Shown here: one piece after another, positions 1 through 6,016 of the stretch
How positions within the stretch are numbered: position 1 is the stretch's first letter
How the letters are laid out: every line of letters starts with the position of its first letter
Source: Alistipes sp.
GTDB taxonomy: Bacteria > Bacteroidota > Bacteroidia > Bacteroidales > Rikenellaceae
Assembly: GCA_019422485.1 (NCBI GenBank)
Contig: JAHZDG010000064.1
Coordinates: forward strand, 1-6,635
DNA length: 6,635 nucleotides
Reading direction: 5' to 3'
Made by a program: the position numbers and the translations under genes
The notes under the pieces: generated by a model
Seen by the model: the letters and a program-made list of their open reading frames with translations, nothing else
What the model was told of the DNA's origin: nothing
Database searches by the model: none

Positions 1-950
1 GTGGCACCGTCCTGTTCATCCGGCAGGTCGTAAAGTTCCCATTGCCCGATGGTCCGTTCCGTTTGGGGATCGCCGCAAGTCAGAATGCGGTTGCCCAACG
101 CACACAGCGATTCGAGCGTGCGTACGCTGGTGGTTCCGACGGCCGTGACCTCTCCCCGGTTGTCGATCAGTTGTTGCAGGGTGTCCCGATGAATTTCGAA
201 ATGTTCGGTATGCATCGGGTGCTCGCTGACATCATCCGTTTTGACCGGCAAAAAAGTGCCGGCTCCTACATGCAGGGTTACTTCGGTGGTTTGGTGGCCG
301 GTTTGGCGTAATTGCTCGATCAGTTCCGGCGTGAAGTGCAAACCGGCGGTCGGAGCGGCTACCGAGCCTTCCAACTTGGAATAGACGGTTTGGTAGCGGC
401 TGTTGTCCAACTCCTGGCTTTCCCGATTCAAATAGGGCGGAATCGGAATGCGACCCAGCGTTTCCAAGACCTGCCCGAAGGTCAAGGCCCCGTCCCAGGT
501 GAATTCGACGATCTGTTCTTTCCCGGTCGTGTCGATCTTTTGGGCGGAAAGTCGATGTGTCACGCCATCGGCTTCGAAGTCGATGTGCAACGGGCCGGAT
601 TTCCATTTTTTCAGATTGCCTACAATGCACTGCCATTGGCAACTTCCCTGTACGGCGAAGGCCCGTTCATAATCGGCCGGAGCATGGGGCTCGAGACAGA
701 AGATCTCGATACGGGCTCCGCTTTCCTTGAAGAAAATCAGTCGGGCCCGGATGACTTTGGTGTTGTTGAACACCAACAGACTGTGAGCAGGCAAAACCTC
801 TCCGATAGAGGCGAAACGACTTTGGTGGATAGTTCCCCGATTATAGATCAATAACTTGGAGTCGTCGCGGTGTTCGAGCGGGAATTTGGCGATCCGCTCT
901 TCAGGAAGCGGATAATCGTAGTCGGAAATGCGAATGTCGGTTCGTCTCAT
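1..950 (-). CDS. queA: QueA, S-adenosylmethionine:tRNA ribosyltransferase-isomerase (partial, C-terminus off window)
   Basis: The enzyme transfers and isomerises the ribosyl moiety of SAM onto 7-aminomethyl-7-deazaguanine at tRNA position 34, giving epoxyqueuosine in the cytoplasm. The ATG at 950-948 opens a frame that stays open for 316 codons to the left edge. Visible family motifs are VFNNTKVIRARL (residues 60-71), LGRIPIPPYL (165-174), YQTVYSKLEGSVAAPTAGLHF (186-206), VTLHVGAGTFLPV (224-236), HTEHFEI (247-253) and AVGTTSVRTLES (270-281). After the last motif the protein runs into a segment containing GQWELYDLP, with no match to the E. coli C-terminus as I recall it. Together with CQWQCIVGNLKKWK (104-117), this suggests the longer Bacteroidetes form of about 400 residues, so some 85 residues may be missing. 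That length is inferred from memory. The gene is divergent from rnpB, and a TACCTTTG box lies 17 nt upstream of the ATG. No clear Shine-Dalgarno is seen. Confidence 0.95.
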   Translation of the reverse strand, partial: MRRTDIRISDYDYPLPEERIAKFPLEHRDDSKLLIYNRGTIHQSRFASIGEVLPAHSLLVFNNTKVIRARLIFFKESGARIEIFCLEPHAPADYERAFAVQGSCQWQCIVGNLKKWKSGPLHIDFEADGVTHRLSAQKIDTTGKEQIVEFTWDGALTFGQVLETLGRIPIPPYLNRESQELDNSRYQTVYSKLEGSVAAPTAGLHFTPELIEQLRQTGHQTTEVTLHVGAGTFLPVKTDDVSEHPMHTEHFEIHRDTLQQLIDNRGEVTAVGTTSVRTLESLCALGNRILTCGDPQTERTIGQWELYDLPDEQDGA

Positions 951-967
951 GATATACAGAATTGGCG

Positions 968-975
968 CAAAGGTA
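968..975 (-). promoter_or_regulatory. Bacteroidetes-type -7 box for queA
   Basis: Read on the minus strand this is TACCTTTG, an exact match to the TAnnTTTG -7 consensus, ending 17 nt before the queA ATG. No TTTG-like -33 element is seen about 20 nt further upstream, so only the -7 half is supported. The expected transcript start is about 6 nt downstream, giving a very short leader. Confidence 0.6.
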
Positions 976-1112
976 ACGATTCTTCTCGGATATTGCGCCG
1001 CTCTGGGGGCTTTCTCGGTGAAAACGCTCGGAGGATAGGGTCAGAGACATCGTTCGGTTTTGTGTTGAATTGGAAAAGGTAACCCCGTCAGGAAAGCTTG
1101 CGGAAGGTCGGG

Positions 1113-1144
1113 TTTGTTTTTACTCTTGTCATGCACTATCTTTG
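1113..1144 (+). promoter_or_regulatory. rnpB promoter (-33 TTTG and -7 TATCTTTG)
   Basis: A TTTG at 1113-1116 and an exact TAnnTTTG match, TATCTTTG at 1137-1144, are separated by 20 nt, which fits the Bacteroidetes housekeeping promoter. Transcription would begin about 6 nt downstream, near 1150. This coincides with the 5' end of the RNase P RNA set independently by its P1 helix. It is the best-formed promoter in the window. Confidence 0.8.
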
Positions 1145-1150
1145 CCGCTG

Positions 1151-1521
1151 CATAGCAGGGAGGCTCTACCGCTGCCTGTGGCGGGCAACTGCCGCGGGGG
1201 GAGGAAAGTCCGGGCAACGCAGAGCACCGTCCTTCCTAACGGGAAGATCTTCGTGAGGGGATAGTCGCGTAACAGAGAATAACCGCCGGAACTTCGGTTT
1301 CGGTAAGGGTGAAAAGGTGGGGTAAGAGCCCACCGCGGATGTGGTGACACGTTCCGGCCGTACGTCTGACGGGTTGCAAGACCATGTATACCGACAATGA
1401 AGGGTTGCTCGTCCGATGTCGGGGGGTAGGTTGCTGATGAGTCGTGAGGGTGACCTCCGGCCTAGATAAATGGTAGAGGCTCCGCAAGGAGTACAGAACC
1501 CGGCTTATACGCCCTGCTATG
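1151..1521 (+). ncRNA. rnpB: RNase P RNA, bacterial class A
   Basis: This is the catalytic RNA that removes 5' leaders from precursor tRNAs. The ends are set by a perfect 10-bp P1 helix: CATAGCAGGG at 1151-1160 pairs with CCCTGCTATG at 1512-1521. The conserved core appears in order: GAGGAAAGTCCGGGC (1201-1215), ACAGAGAATAACCGCC (1272-1287), a GGTAAGGGTGAAA segment from about 1301, AAGAGCCCACC (about 1324-1334), GGTAGG (1425-1430; likely the L15 loop that pairs with the tRNA CCA end), CCTAGATAAATG (1461-1472) and ACAGAACCCGGCTTA (1493-1507). A small GCTCC/GGAGT hairpin precedes the last element. The length of about 371 nt is normal for class A. A run of six T follows P1 directly at 1522-1527. 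The flanks hold a well-formed promoter and a strong downstream hairpin, so this is an independent transcription unit. Confidence 0.97.
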
Positions 1522-1553
1522 TTTTTTATAGAGAACGTTTGATTTTAGATACG

Positions 1554-1590
1554 ATGGGCTCTCGTTTTCTTGCGAGAGCCCATGTTGTTT
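1554..1590 (+). terminator. Hairpin terminator after rnpB, between convergent genes
   Basis: An uninterrupted 11-bp inverted repeat, ATGGGCTCTCG at 1554-1564 and CGAGAGCCCAT at 1573-1583, encloses an 8-nt loop (TTTTCTTG). On the plus strand a T-rich tail (GTTGTTT) follows, fitting intrinsic termination of rnpB. On the minus strand the tail is not T-rich. Even so, the hairpin lies about 70 nt past the bioC stop and could also stop the opposing operon. The remaining bases to 1650 show nothing convincing. Confidence 0.8.
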
Positions 1591-1650
1591 GTATGCCTTT
1601 TGAGGTATGAGTCGTATGGGATTGATTCGTTAGGTGACGACCCCCAATGT

Positions 1651-2424
1651 TTATAGAAGGGAGTCGACTTTCCGGGTCAACGTAAGCATGGGGTGGTAGG
1701 TCAGGGTGACACTGCCGGTCGGGGTGCTGTAGGCGTTTTGGTAGTCGGTTTCGAAGCGTTCCAACTGTCCTTTGGTCCAGTGAACGGGCCGGATGGAATT
1801 GACGCCTGTGGCCCGGATGTGTTTCAGAACTTCCAACGGCGAGTCGAAGGTCAGCTGACGAATGTACTCTTCCCATTCCAGAATTTCGAAACCGCATTCG
1901 GTGAGCAGTTGCTGAAAGGCGTCAGCTGTATAGTACGACAATCCTTCTCCGGTAGTGGCTTTTATTTCCCGGAAATTCTCGGGTCCGAATGTGCTGATGA
2001 TCAGTGCTCCGTTCGGATTGAGACGTTGGTGAATTTGTTGCAGGAAGTGGGGCAATGCGTCGAACCATTGGATGGTCGAAGCCGAAGCCACCAGATCCAA
2101 ATGTTCCGGAAATGTGAGAGTCTCGGCATCTCCCCATTGATAAGTCGTATGGATTCCTTGTAGCAGAGGGGTCAGGTAGTGTTCGGCTCCGTCGGCCAGA
2201 TCGTTGATGAACCATTGGGCCGAAGGATAACGGCTGACCAGCCGACGGGTGAAAAATCCTGTCCCGGCACCGATTTCCAGCCCTCGTTGGATGGTGTCCG
2301 GACCGCTGCTGGCAAGCAGTTGGTTGAGTTGAGCGCAGATTTCTTCCTGAACCACAGCCAGGGTGTTGTATGTGCGGAAGTTGGCCGTAAAGCGGTTACG
2401 GAGCCACGATTTGTCCGGATTCAT
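1651..2424 (-). CDS. bioC: BioC, malonyl-ACP O-methyltransferase
   Basis: BioC methylates the free carboxyl of malonyl-ACP with SAM, so that the fatty-acid synthesis machinery can extend it to pimeloyl-ACP methyl ester, the first committed step of biotin synthesis. The protein of 257 residues matches the family's usual length. Visible features are an N-terminal segment with RFTANFRTYN (residues 10-20), the SAM-binding glycine motif LEIGAGTGF (49-57), an acidic strand end at FINDLAD (72-78), GDAETL (98-103), SASTIQWFD (114-122, the IQWF-type motif of BioC), the NPNGALIISTFGPENFREI segment (136-154) and LTYHPML (241-247). The ATG at 2424 is preferred over an upstream in-frame TTG at 2448 because family similarity begins here. 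It follows bioG after 45 nt, the only non-overlapping junction in the operon. That gap holds a possible -7 box. Confidence 0.9.
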   Translation of the reverse strand: MNPDKSWLRNRFTANFRTYNTLAVVQEEICAQLNQLLASSGPDTIQRGLEIGAGTGFFTRRLVSRYPSAQWFINDLADGAEHYLTPLLQGIHTTYQWGDAETLTFPEHLDLVASASTIQWFDALPHFLQQIHQRLNPNGALIISTFGPENFREIKATTGEGLSYYTADAFQQLLTECGFEILEWEEYIRQLTFDSPLEVLKHIRATGVNSIRPVHWTKGQLERFETDYQNAYSTPTGSVTLTYHPMLTLTRKVDSLL

Positions 2425-2445
2425 AGCATCATCGTTTCGAGGCCC

Positions 2446-2453
2446 CAAAGATA
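2446..2453 (-). promoter_or_regulatory. Possible internal promoter (-7 box) for bioC
   Basis: On the minus strand this reads TATCTTTG, an exact TAnnTTTG match, ending 21 nt before the bioC ATG in the only gap of the operon. The nearest TTG upstream (2481-2479) lies 25 nt away rather than about 20, so the -33 half is poor. Such a box is expected a few times by chance in a window this size. Confidence 0.35.
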
Positions 2454-2469
2454 AAAAAACTTTCCGGCT

Positions 2470-3129
2470 TTATGGGTTCAACAGCTCGATAATGGTATGG
2501 GCATCGGCAAAGGGGTAGTGGGGGGCCTCTGGAATTTCTACGATTCGGACAGAAGGAGTGTAGCTCTGCCAGCAGGCGCGTTGGTTGTCGGGAGGGAAAA
2601 TCAAGTCACGGCCTCCGATCAGGGCGGTGTGCCAGTTCCAGAGCGTTTGTGCCGGTTGTTCGGTCCGTTTGTATAGTGTTTCCAGTTCCTCGATTTTATC
2701 CTCCAACGAGCGGGACGCAGGCCAACCGGAAGCGGTTGCATAAAAATCACCGTAAGTGCGTTGTTCGAACAGCGTGGTCCCTGCGGTGCGCAGACCGCGA
2801 AGCGTCAGTCGGAAGGGTCGAACCGGGATCCCGAAACGATCATCGACGGGTCGGGGTGTTCCGTTCAGCGCCAAGGCTTGTCGTATGGGCAGCGAGGCGA
2901 GTATCTGTTCGGACATCATCACTCCGAAGGACCATGCCATCAGGTCAAACGTTCGGTAATGTCCGATTTCATTCGGGGAGAGTGGCTCCAGCGATCGGTA
3001 GTCGTACAGACACAAAATGTCGTAACCCGTGGGTTGAATATGGGCGACGGACTGAGGCTCGCAAGCCCAGCCCAATGCCAAAATGAGCAGGTTGGGATGA
3101 CCTGCTTTTACCAGCCAGCGTTTTTCCAT
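2470..3129 (-). CDS. bioG: BioG (DUF452), pimeloyl-ACP methyl ester esterase
   Basis: BioG is an alpha/beta-hydrolase that removes the methyl group from pimeloyl-ACP methyl ester, ending chain elongation and handing pimeloyl-ACP to BioF. It takes the place of E. coli BioH. The protein is 219 residues, the normal DUF452 length. A nucleophile elbow is seen as MAWSFGVM (residues 64-71), with Ser67 as the likely nucleophile. The usual first Gly of GxSxG is Ala65. The likely catalytic His is His204 in EAPHYPF (201-207). Asp175 in GGRDLIFP (172-179) is a candidate acid, chosen by its position in the fold. No signal peptide is seen. The ATG at 3129 lies 22 nt inside the end of the restored bioF frame, so translation is probably coupled. 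Placement between bioF and bioC supports the esterase role strongly. Confidence 0.9.
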   Translation of the reverse strand: MEKRWLVKAGHPNLLILALGWACEPQSVAHIQPTGYDILCLYDYRSLEPLSPNEIGHYRTFDLMAWSFGVMMSEQILASLPIRQALALNGTPRPVDDRFGIPVRPFRLTLRGLRTAGTTLFEQRTYGDFYATASGWPASRSLEDKIEELETLYKRTEQPAQTLWNWHTALIGGRDLIFPPDNQRACWQSYTPSVRIVEIPEAPHYPFADAHTIIELLNP

Positions 3130-4221
3130 AGTTCAGTGAATCGGAGAATCTCTTCGGTGGGCAGAGCGGCATTGAGCGATACGCGGACGCGGGCACAGCC
3201 CCGGGGAACGGTCGGGTAGCGGATGGGCATCACCCAGAAACCGGCTTTCCGCATTCGTTGACTCATTTCGATGGCTCGTCGGTTTTCGCCGGCCATCAGT
3301 GGAATGATGTGGGTGCTGTTTTCGTTGCCGGTGATCAACTGGGAAGTGGCGGCGTTTTTCTTCCATCTCGGGCAGGCGTCGGATTATATATTCCGACCAT
3401 CGCAAAGAGATCGGCGGCAGAGCTGTGGAAAAAATCAGCGTTCTCATGCGGTTGATCAGAAAGTCGCGAATCGGAGGGTTTGAGATCACGAAAGCTCCCT
3501 GAGAGGCGATCGCTTTCCCCAAAGTGGCAATCAAAATGTCGCATTGGTCCAAGAGTCCTTCTTGAGCAACGATACCTCGGCCATCGGGCCCGCAAACCCC
3601 GAACGCATGAGCCTCGTCGACGTACAGTCGGCAATCGTACCGTTGTTTCAGCTCGACGATTTCTCGTAAGGGGGCGATGTCTCCGTCCATGCTGAAAACC
3701 GATTCTGTGACGATCCAGACGTTCTCGTATTGGGAGCGCAGTTTGCGTAACAGCCGTTCCAGGTGTTCCGGGTCGTTGTGGGAGAAGCGCTGCCAGTCGG
3801 CATCACTCAGGCGCAGCCCGTCGATCAGACTGGCATGAATCAGTTTGTCGGCCAGAATCAGGTCTTTTTTTGTGGTCAAGGCGGGTAAGACTCCGCTATT
3901 GACCGCATATCCCGAACCCAATACCAAGGCTTCCCGACCGCCGAACAGTTCGGACAGGGTCTTTTCGAGGGTGGTGTATTCAGGACTGTTGCCGGTGATC
4001 AGTCGCGAAGAGGGATTGCTGAGCCAAAACTGCTCTTCTGATTTCAGTGTTTCGAAAAAGTCTTTTTGCCAAGGCTCATCGGTGATGCCCAGGTAGTCGT
4101 TCGAGGAGAGGTTGATGTAGCGTTTCCCCTCGCAATACAGATACTTGCCTGCCGGTTGGAGATTTGGCAGGGTACGGAAATTGTCTTCGGCTCGCAGCCG
4201 TTCCAATGTCTCTTGTATCAT
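3108..4221 (-). pseudogene. bioF: BioF, 8-amino-7-oxononanoate synthase, frame broken near 3340-3360
   Basis: BioF is the PLP enzyme that condenses pimeloyl-ACP with L-alanine. The ATG at 4221 overlaps the mqnD stop in an ATGA junction. Residues 1-292 are clearly BioF: NDYLG (41-45), SSRLITGN (71-78), GSGYAVNSG (102-110), HASLIDG (129-135), TESVFSMDGD (172-181), DEAHAFGVCG (202-211) and the PLP-lysine segment TLGKAIASQGA (233-243, Lys236). After about residue 292 this frame loses similarity and runs 70 codons to a stop at 3133. The true C-terminus (STHIIPLMAGEN, PIRYPTVPRG, ARVRVSLNAAL) lies in another frame, ending at 3108. From memory, about 13 residues of E. coli BioF are absent at the junction. 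Adding 38 nt to the 1114 nt here would give 384 codons, close to normal. The gene is either genuinely broken or misassembled; if broken, the product lacks its C-terminal small domain. Confidence 0.88.
3324..3337 (-). repeat. 14-nt direct repeat inside bioF (mate at 3988-4001)
   Basis: GTTGCCGGTGATCA on the plus strand occurs here and again at 3988-4001. Both copies are read in the same codon phase and encode LITGN. The mate lies in the conserved N-terminal SSRLITGN motif. This copy lies in the C-terminal part, close to the frame break. Confidence 0.7.
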
Positions 4222-5018
4222 ACGAATATCTCTTGGTCGTGTATGTCTAAAAGGGTCATGACCGCCTGGCGCCCTTCGTCGCCCAGACTCAGCGAGTAGC
4301 GATTCACGAAAAGGTCGATATGTTGGCGGGTCACTTCGGGGTCGAGTTCCTGTGCGTGCTGCCGGACAAACTCGGCGGAGGCTTCGGGGTGTGCGAAAGC
4401 ATATTCGATACTTCGTCTCAATACTCGGTCGACGGTTTTACGCAGTTCCGGCTCCAAATTCCGGGAGACGACGATGGCTCCCAAGGGAAGCGGAAAAGCT
4501 GTGACCCGTTCCCATTCCAAACCCAGATCGGCAACCCGTTGAAGTCCGTATTTGGCATAAGTAAATCTTCCTTCATGAATCAGGACTCCGGCTTCGTAGT
4601 CGCCTCGGGCCACAATCGGTGCAATGTCGGAGAAAAGATGGGGTGAGCAAGGTCCAATATCCGGGAATAGACGTTTCAATAACAGGTGAGCCGTTGTGTG
4701 CAGTCCGGGGACGGCAATCTTCATGTCTTGCAGATCCTCTCGGTGTAGGGCGTGACGGCTGACCAGCAGCGGCCCGTTGCCTCGTCCCAGGGCGCTGCCG
4801 CTGTCGAGTACCTGGTAGCGGTCCCGGATCAGGGGCAGAACGGCGTAGCTGATTTTGGAAATGTCGCTTTGGTTTCGGGTGACCGCTTCGTTCAGTTGTT
4901 CGATGTCGGCGAACGTGGGCTCGAAACAGAGGCCTTCGGTGTCGATGCGACCGTGCAACAGGGCGTCGAACATAAAGGTGTCGTTGGGACAGGGTGAGAG
5001 GCTAAGCGTTAATTTCAT
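4218..5018 (-). CDS. mqnD: MqnD, 1,4-dihydroxy-6-naphthoate synthase (futalosine pathway)
   Basis: MqnD converts cyclic dehypoxanthine futalosine to 1,4-dihydroxy-6-naphthoate, which supplies the menaquinone ring. The fold is that of a periplasmic-binding-protein-like enzyme working in the cytoplasm. The 266-residue protein has no signal peptide and matches the family in length. Diagnostic stretches are LSLSPCPNDTFMFDALLHG (residues 5-23), SDISKISYAV (51-60), DSGSALGRGNGPLLVS (72-87), PGLHTTAHLLL (104-114) and GVLIHEGRFTYAKYGL (144-159). His148 is at the position of the proposed catalytic histidine. PLPLGAIVVSRNL (176-188) follows. The ATG at 5018 lies 17 nt inside the preceding mqnB-type gene, and the stop forms an ATGA overlap with bioF, so the gene is embedded in the operon. 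MqnA, MqnC and MqnE are not in the window and must be encoded elsewhere if the pathway is complete. Confidence 0.95.
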   Translation of the reverse strand: MKLTLSLSPCPNDTFMFDALLHGRIDTEGLCFEPTFADIEQLNEAVTRNQSDISKISYAVLPLIRDRYQVLDSGSALGRGNGPLLVSRHALHREDLQDMKIAVPGLHTTAHLLLKRLFPDIGPCSPHLFSDIAPIVARGDYEAGVLIHEGRFTYAKYGLQRVADLGLEWERVTAFPLPLGAIVVSRNLEPELRKTVDRVLRRSIEYAFAHPEASAEFVRQHAQELDPEVTRQHIDLFVNRYSLSLGDEGRQAVMTLLDIHDQEIFV

Positions 5019-5937
5019 GGATTAAACGGTTGAGGGTTTCGGCCAGTTGACGGGTGGCCAATGGGATGTTCCATTGTTCGAAGGGGTCTCCCACGAAGTT
5101 GGAAATGGAGCGGATCTCCCAGCAGGGAATCCCTTTCTGTCGGCACATGGCGAAAAAAGCGGCCCCTTCCATATTTTCGATCTGGGCATCGGAGGCCGGG
5201 AGAAACGGTGCTCCGGCTACATTTACACATTGAGAAGTGACGGCCGGCAGATCCGATGGAAGCGGATTCGGGCAGTCGTAAAATTGACTGAATTTGGGCG
5301 TGAATCTTTCTCCTGAAAACGATCCGGTGTCGGCGGTCCGTTCCGTGCGGACCGCTACGCAATCGCCGATTTTCAGACCGCTGTCGGGGTAGGCCCCGGC
5401 AATCCCGGCCAAAATAACCTGTTCAGGCTTTTCGTAGTTCAATACCCGTTCGAGGGCCAGAGCCGTCGAAAGCATGCCGACTCCTGAGATGGTCAGCGTA
5501 ACCTGCGGGAAGGAGTCGGTTCGGAAATACGCTGCTTCGGTTTCGGTCGGGACGAACAAGTGGATACGTTTGCGTTTCCGTCGGCGGCCGATGCGCAAGA
5601 TGTGCCAGGAGATCAGGATAACGGTCAACAATAACACCCAACGAACCCAAGCCTCGTCGGTGAGTACGATGGCCGAGAAAGCGATGCCGCTCCACAGCAT
5701 TAATAGAGTGGCGGAGGTGACTTCGGAAGGGATGCCTGCGCCTTGACGATAATTTTGCAGGTAGCGGCCGAAAAGCCGGTTTTGCAGTAGCCAGTCGTTC
5801 ATGGCCGGAGAGCTTTTGGAGAAGCAATATACGGCCAGCAACAGAAAGGGAGTGGTGGGCAACAGGGGTAAAAAGGCCCCGGCAAACCCCAGCCCCACAG
5901 CAGTATATCCGATAGCTTTCCAGATGATCTTTTTCAT
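5002..5937 (-). CDS. mqnB: DUF454 (YbaN-like) membrane domain fused to futalosine hydrolase MqnB
   Basis: One continuous 311-residue frame holds two domains. Residues 1-118 are a DUF454/YbaN-type membrane domain: a hydrophobic segment around 8-37 with the FLPLLPTTPFLLLAVYCFSK signature, WLLQNRLFGRYLQNY (49-63), and two further hydrophobic segments at about 72-93 and 98-115. A basic stretch, GRRRKRKR (117-124), leads directly into the MqnB nucleosidase domain (125-311): LFVPTETEA (127-135), SGVGMLSTALALE (151-163), LAGIAGAYPDSGLKIGD (176-192), ENMEGAAFF (254-262) and IRSISNFVGDPFEQWNI (275-291). MqnB releases the base from futalosine, forming dehypoxanthine futalosine for menaquinone synthesis. 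The arrangement would tether the hydrolase to the inner membrane; the function of DUF454 itself is unknown. The ATG at 5937 is preferred to an upstream TTG at 5976. No Met lies at the domain junction. It is first in the operon and overlaps mqnD by 17 nt. Confidence 0.88.
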   Translation of the reverse strand: MKKIIWKAIGYTAVGLGFAGAFLPLLPTTPFLLLAVYCFSKSSPAMNDWLLQNRLFGRYLQNYRQGAGIPSEVTSATLLMLWSGIAFSAIVLTDEAWVRWVLLLTVILISWHILRIGRRRKRKRIHLFVPTETEAAYFRTDSFPQVTLTISGVGMLSTALALERVLNYEKPEQVILAGIAGAYPDSGLKIGDCVAVRTERTADTGSFSGERFTPKFSQFYDCPNPLPSDLPAVTSQCVNVAGAPFLPASDAQIENMEGAAFFAMCRQKGIPCWEIRSISNFVGDPFEQWNIPLATRQLAETLNRLIHEINA

Positions 5938-5985
5938 AAGCGTCGCGGCGGAGGCGCACAAGATACGAAAAATCAAAAAAATGTT

Positions 5986-5993
5986 TACCTTTG
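5986..5993 (+). promoter_or_regulatory. Bacteroidetes-type -7 box for prfA
   Basis: TACCTTTG matches TAnnTTTG exactly and ends 23 nt before the prfA ATG, predicting a start near 6000 and a leader of under 20 nt. The region upstream is A-rich but has no TTTG at the -33 distance. It is the only good promoter signal in the 79-bp divergent gap. Confidence 0.6.
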
Positions 5994-6016
5994 TGAGCCT
6001 AATTTAGTCCTTGAAT

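Noticed and set aside
312..854. A 180-codon open frame on the plus strand inside queA.
   Set aside because: It is antisense to a clear QueA coding frame, resembles no family, and has the look of a shadow in GC-rich sequence.
1070..1350. Short open frames on both strands across the start of rnpB.
   Set aside because: The region is explained by the RNase P RNA and its promoter; conserved RNA blocks, not codons, account for the sequence.
1592..1609. A small hairpin (ATGCCT, loop TTTG, AGGTAT) past the rnpB terminator.
   Set aside because: It has only six pairs including a wobble, without a clear T-run; chance is sufficient.
1693..2163. A 156-codon open frame on the plus strand opposite bioC.
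   Set aside because: It is the complement of well-supported BioC codons and shows no domain.
5958..5965. TATCTTGT on the minus strand as a -7 box for the mqn/bio operon.
   Set aside because: It is suitably placed 20 nt before the ATG but differs from TAnnTTTG in its last two bases and has no -33 partner, so it is too weak to list.
5938..5976. An upstream TTG start that would add 13 residues to the DUF454-MqnB protein.
   Set aside because: The ATG at 5937 places the DUF454 domain at a normal N-terminus, and the extension lacks similarity and overlaps the promoter region.
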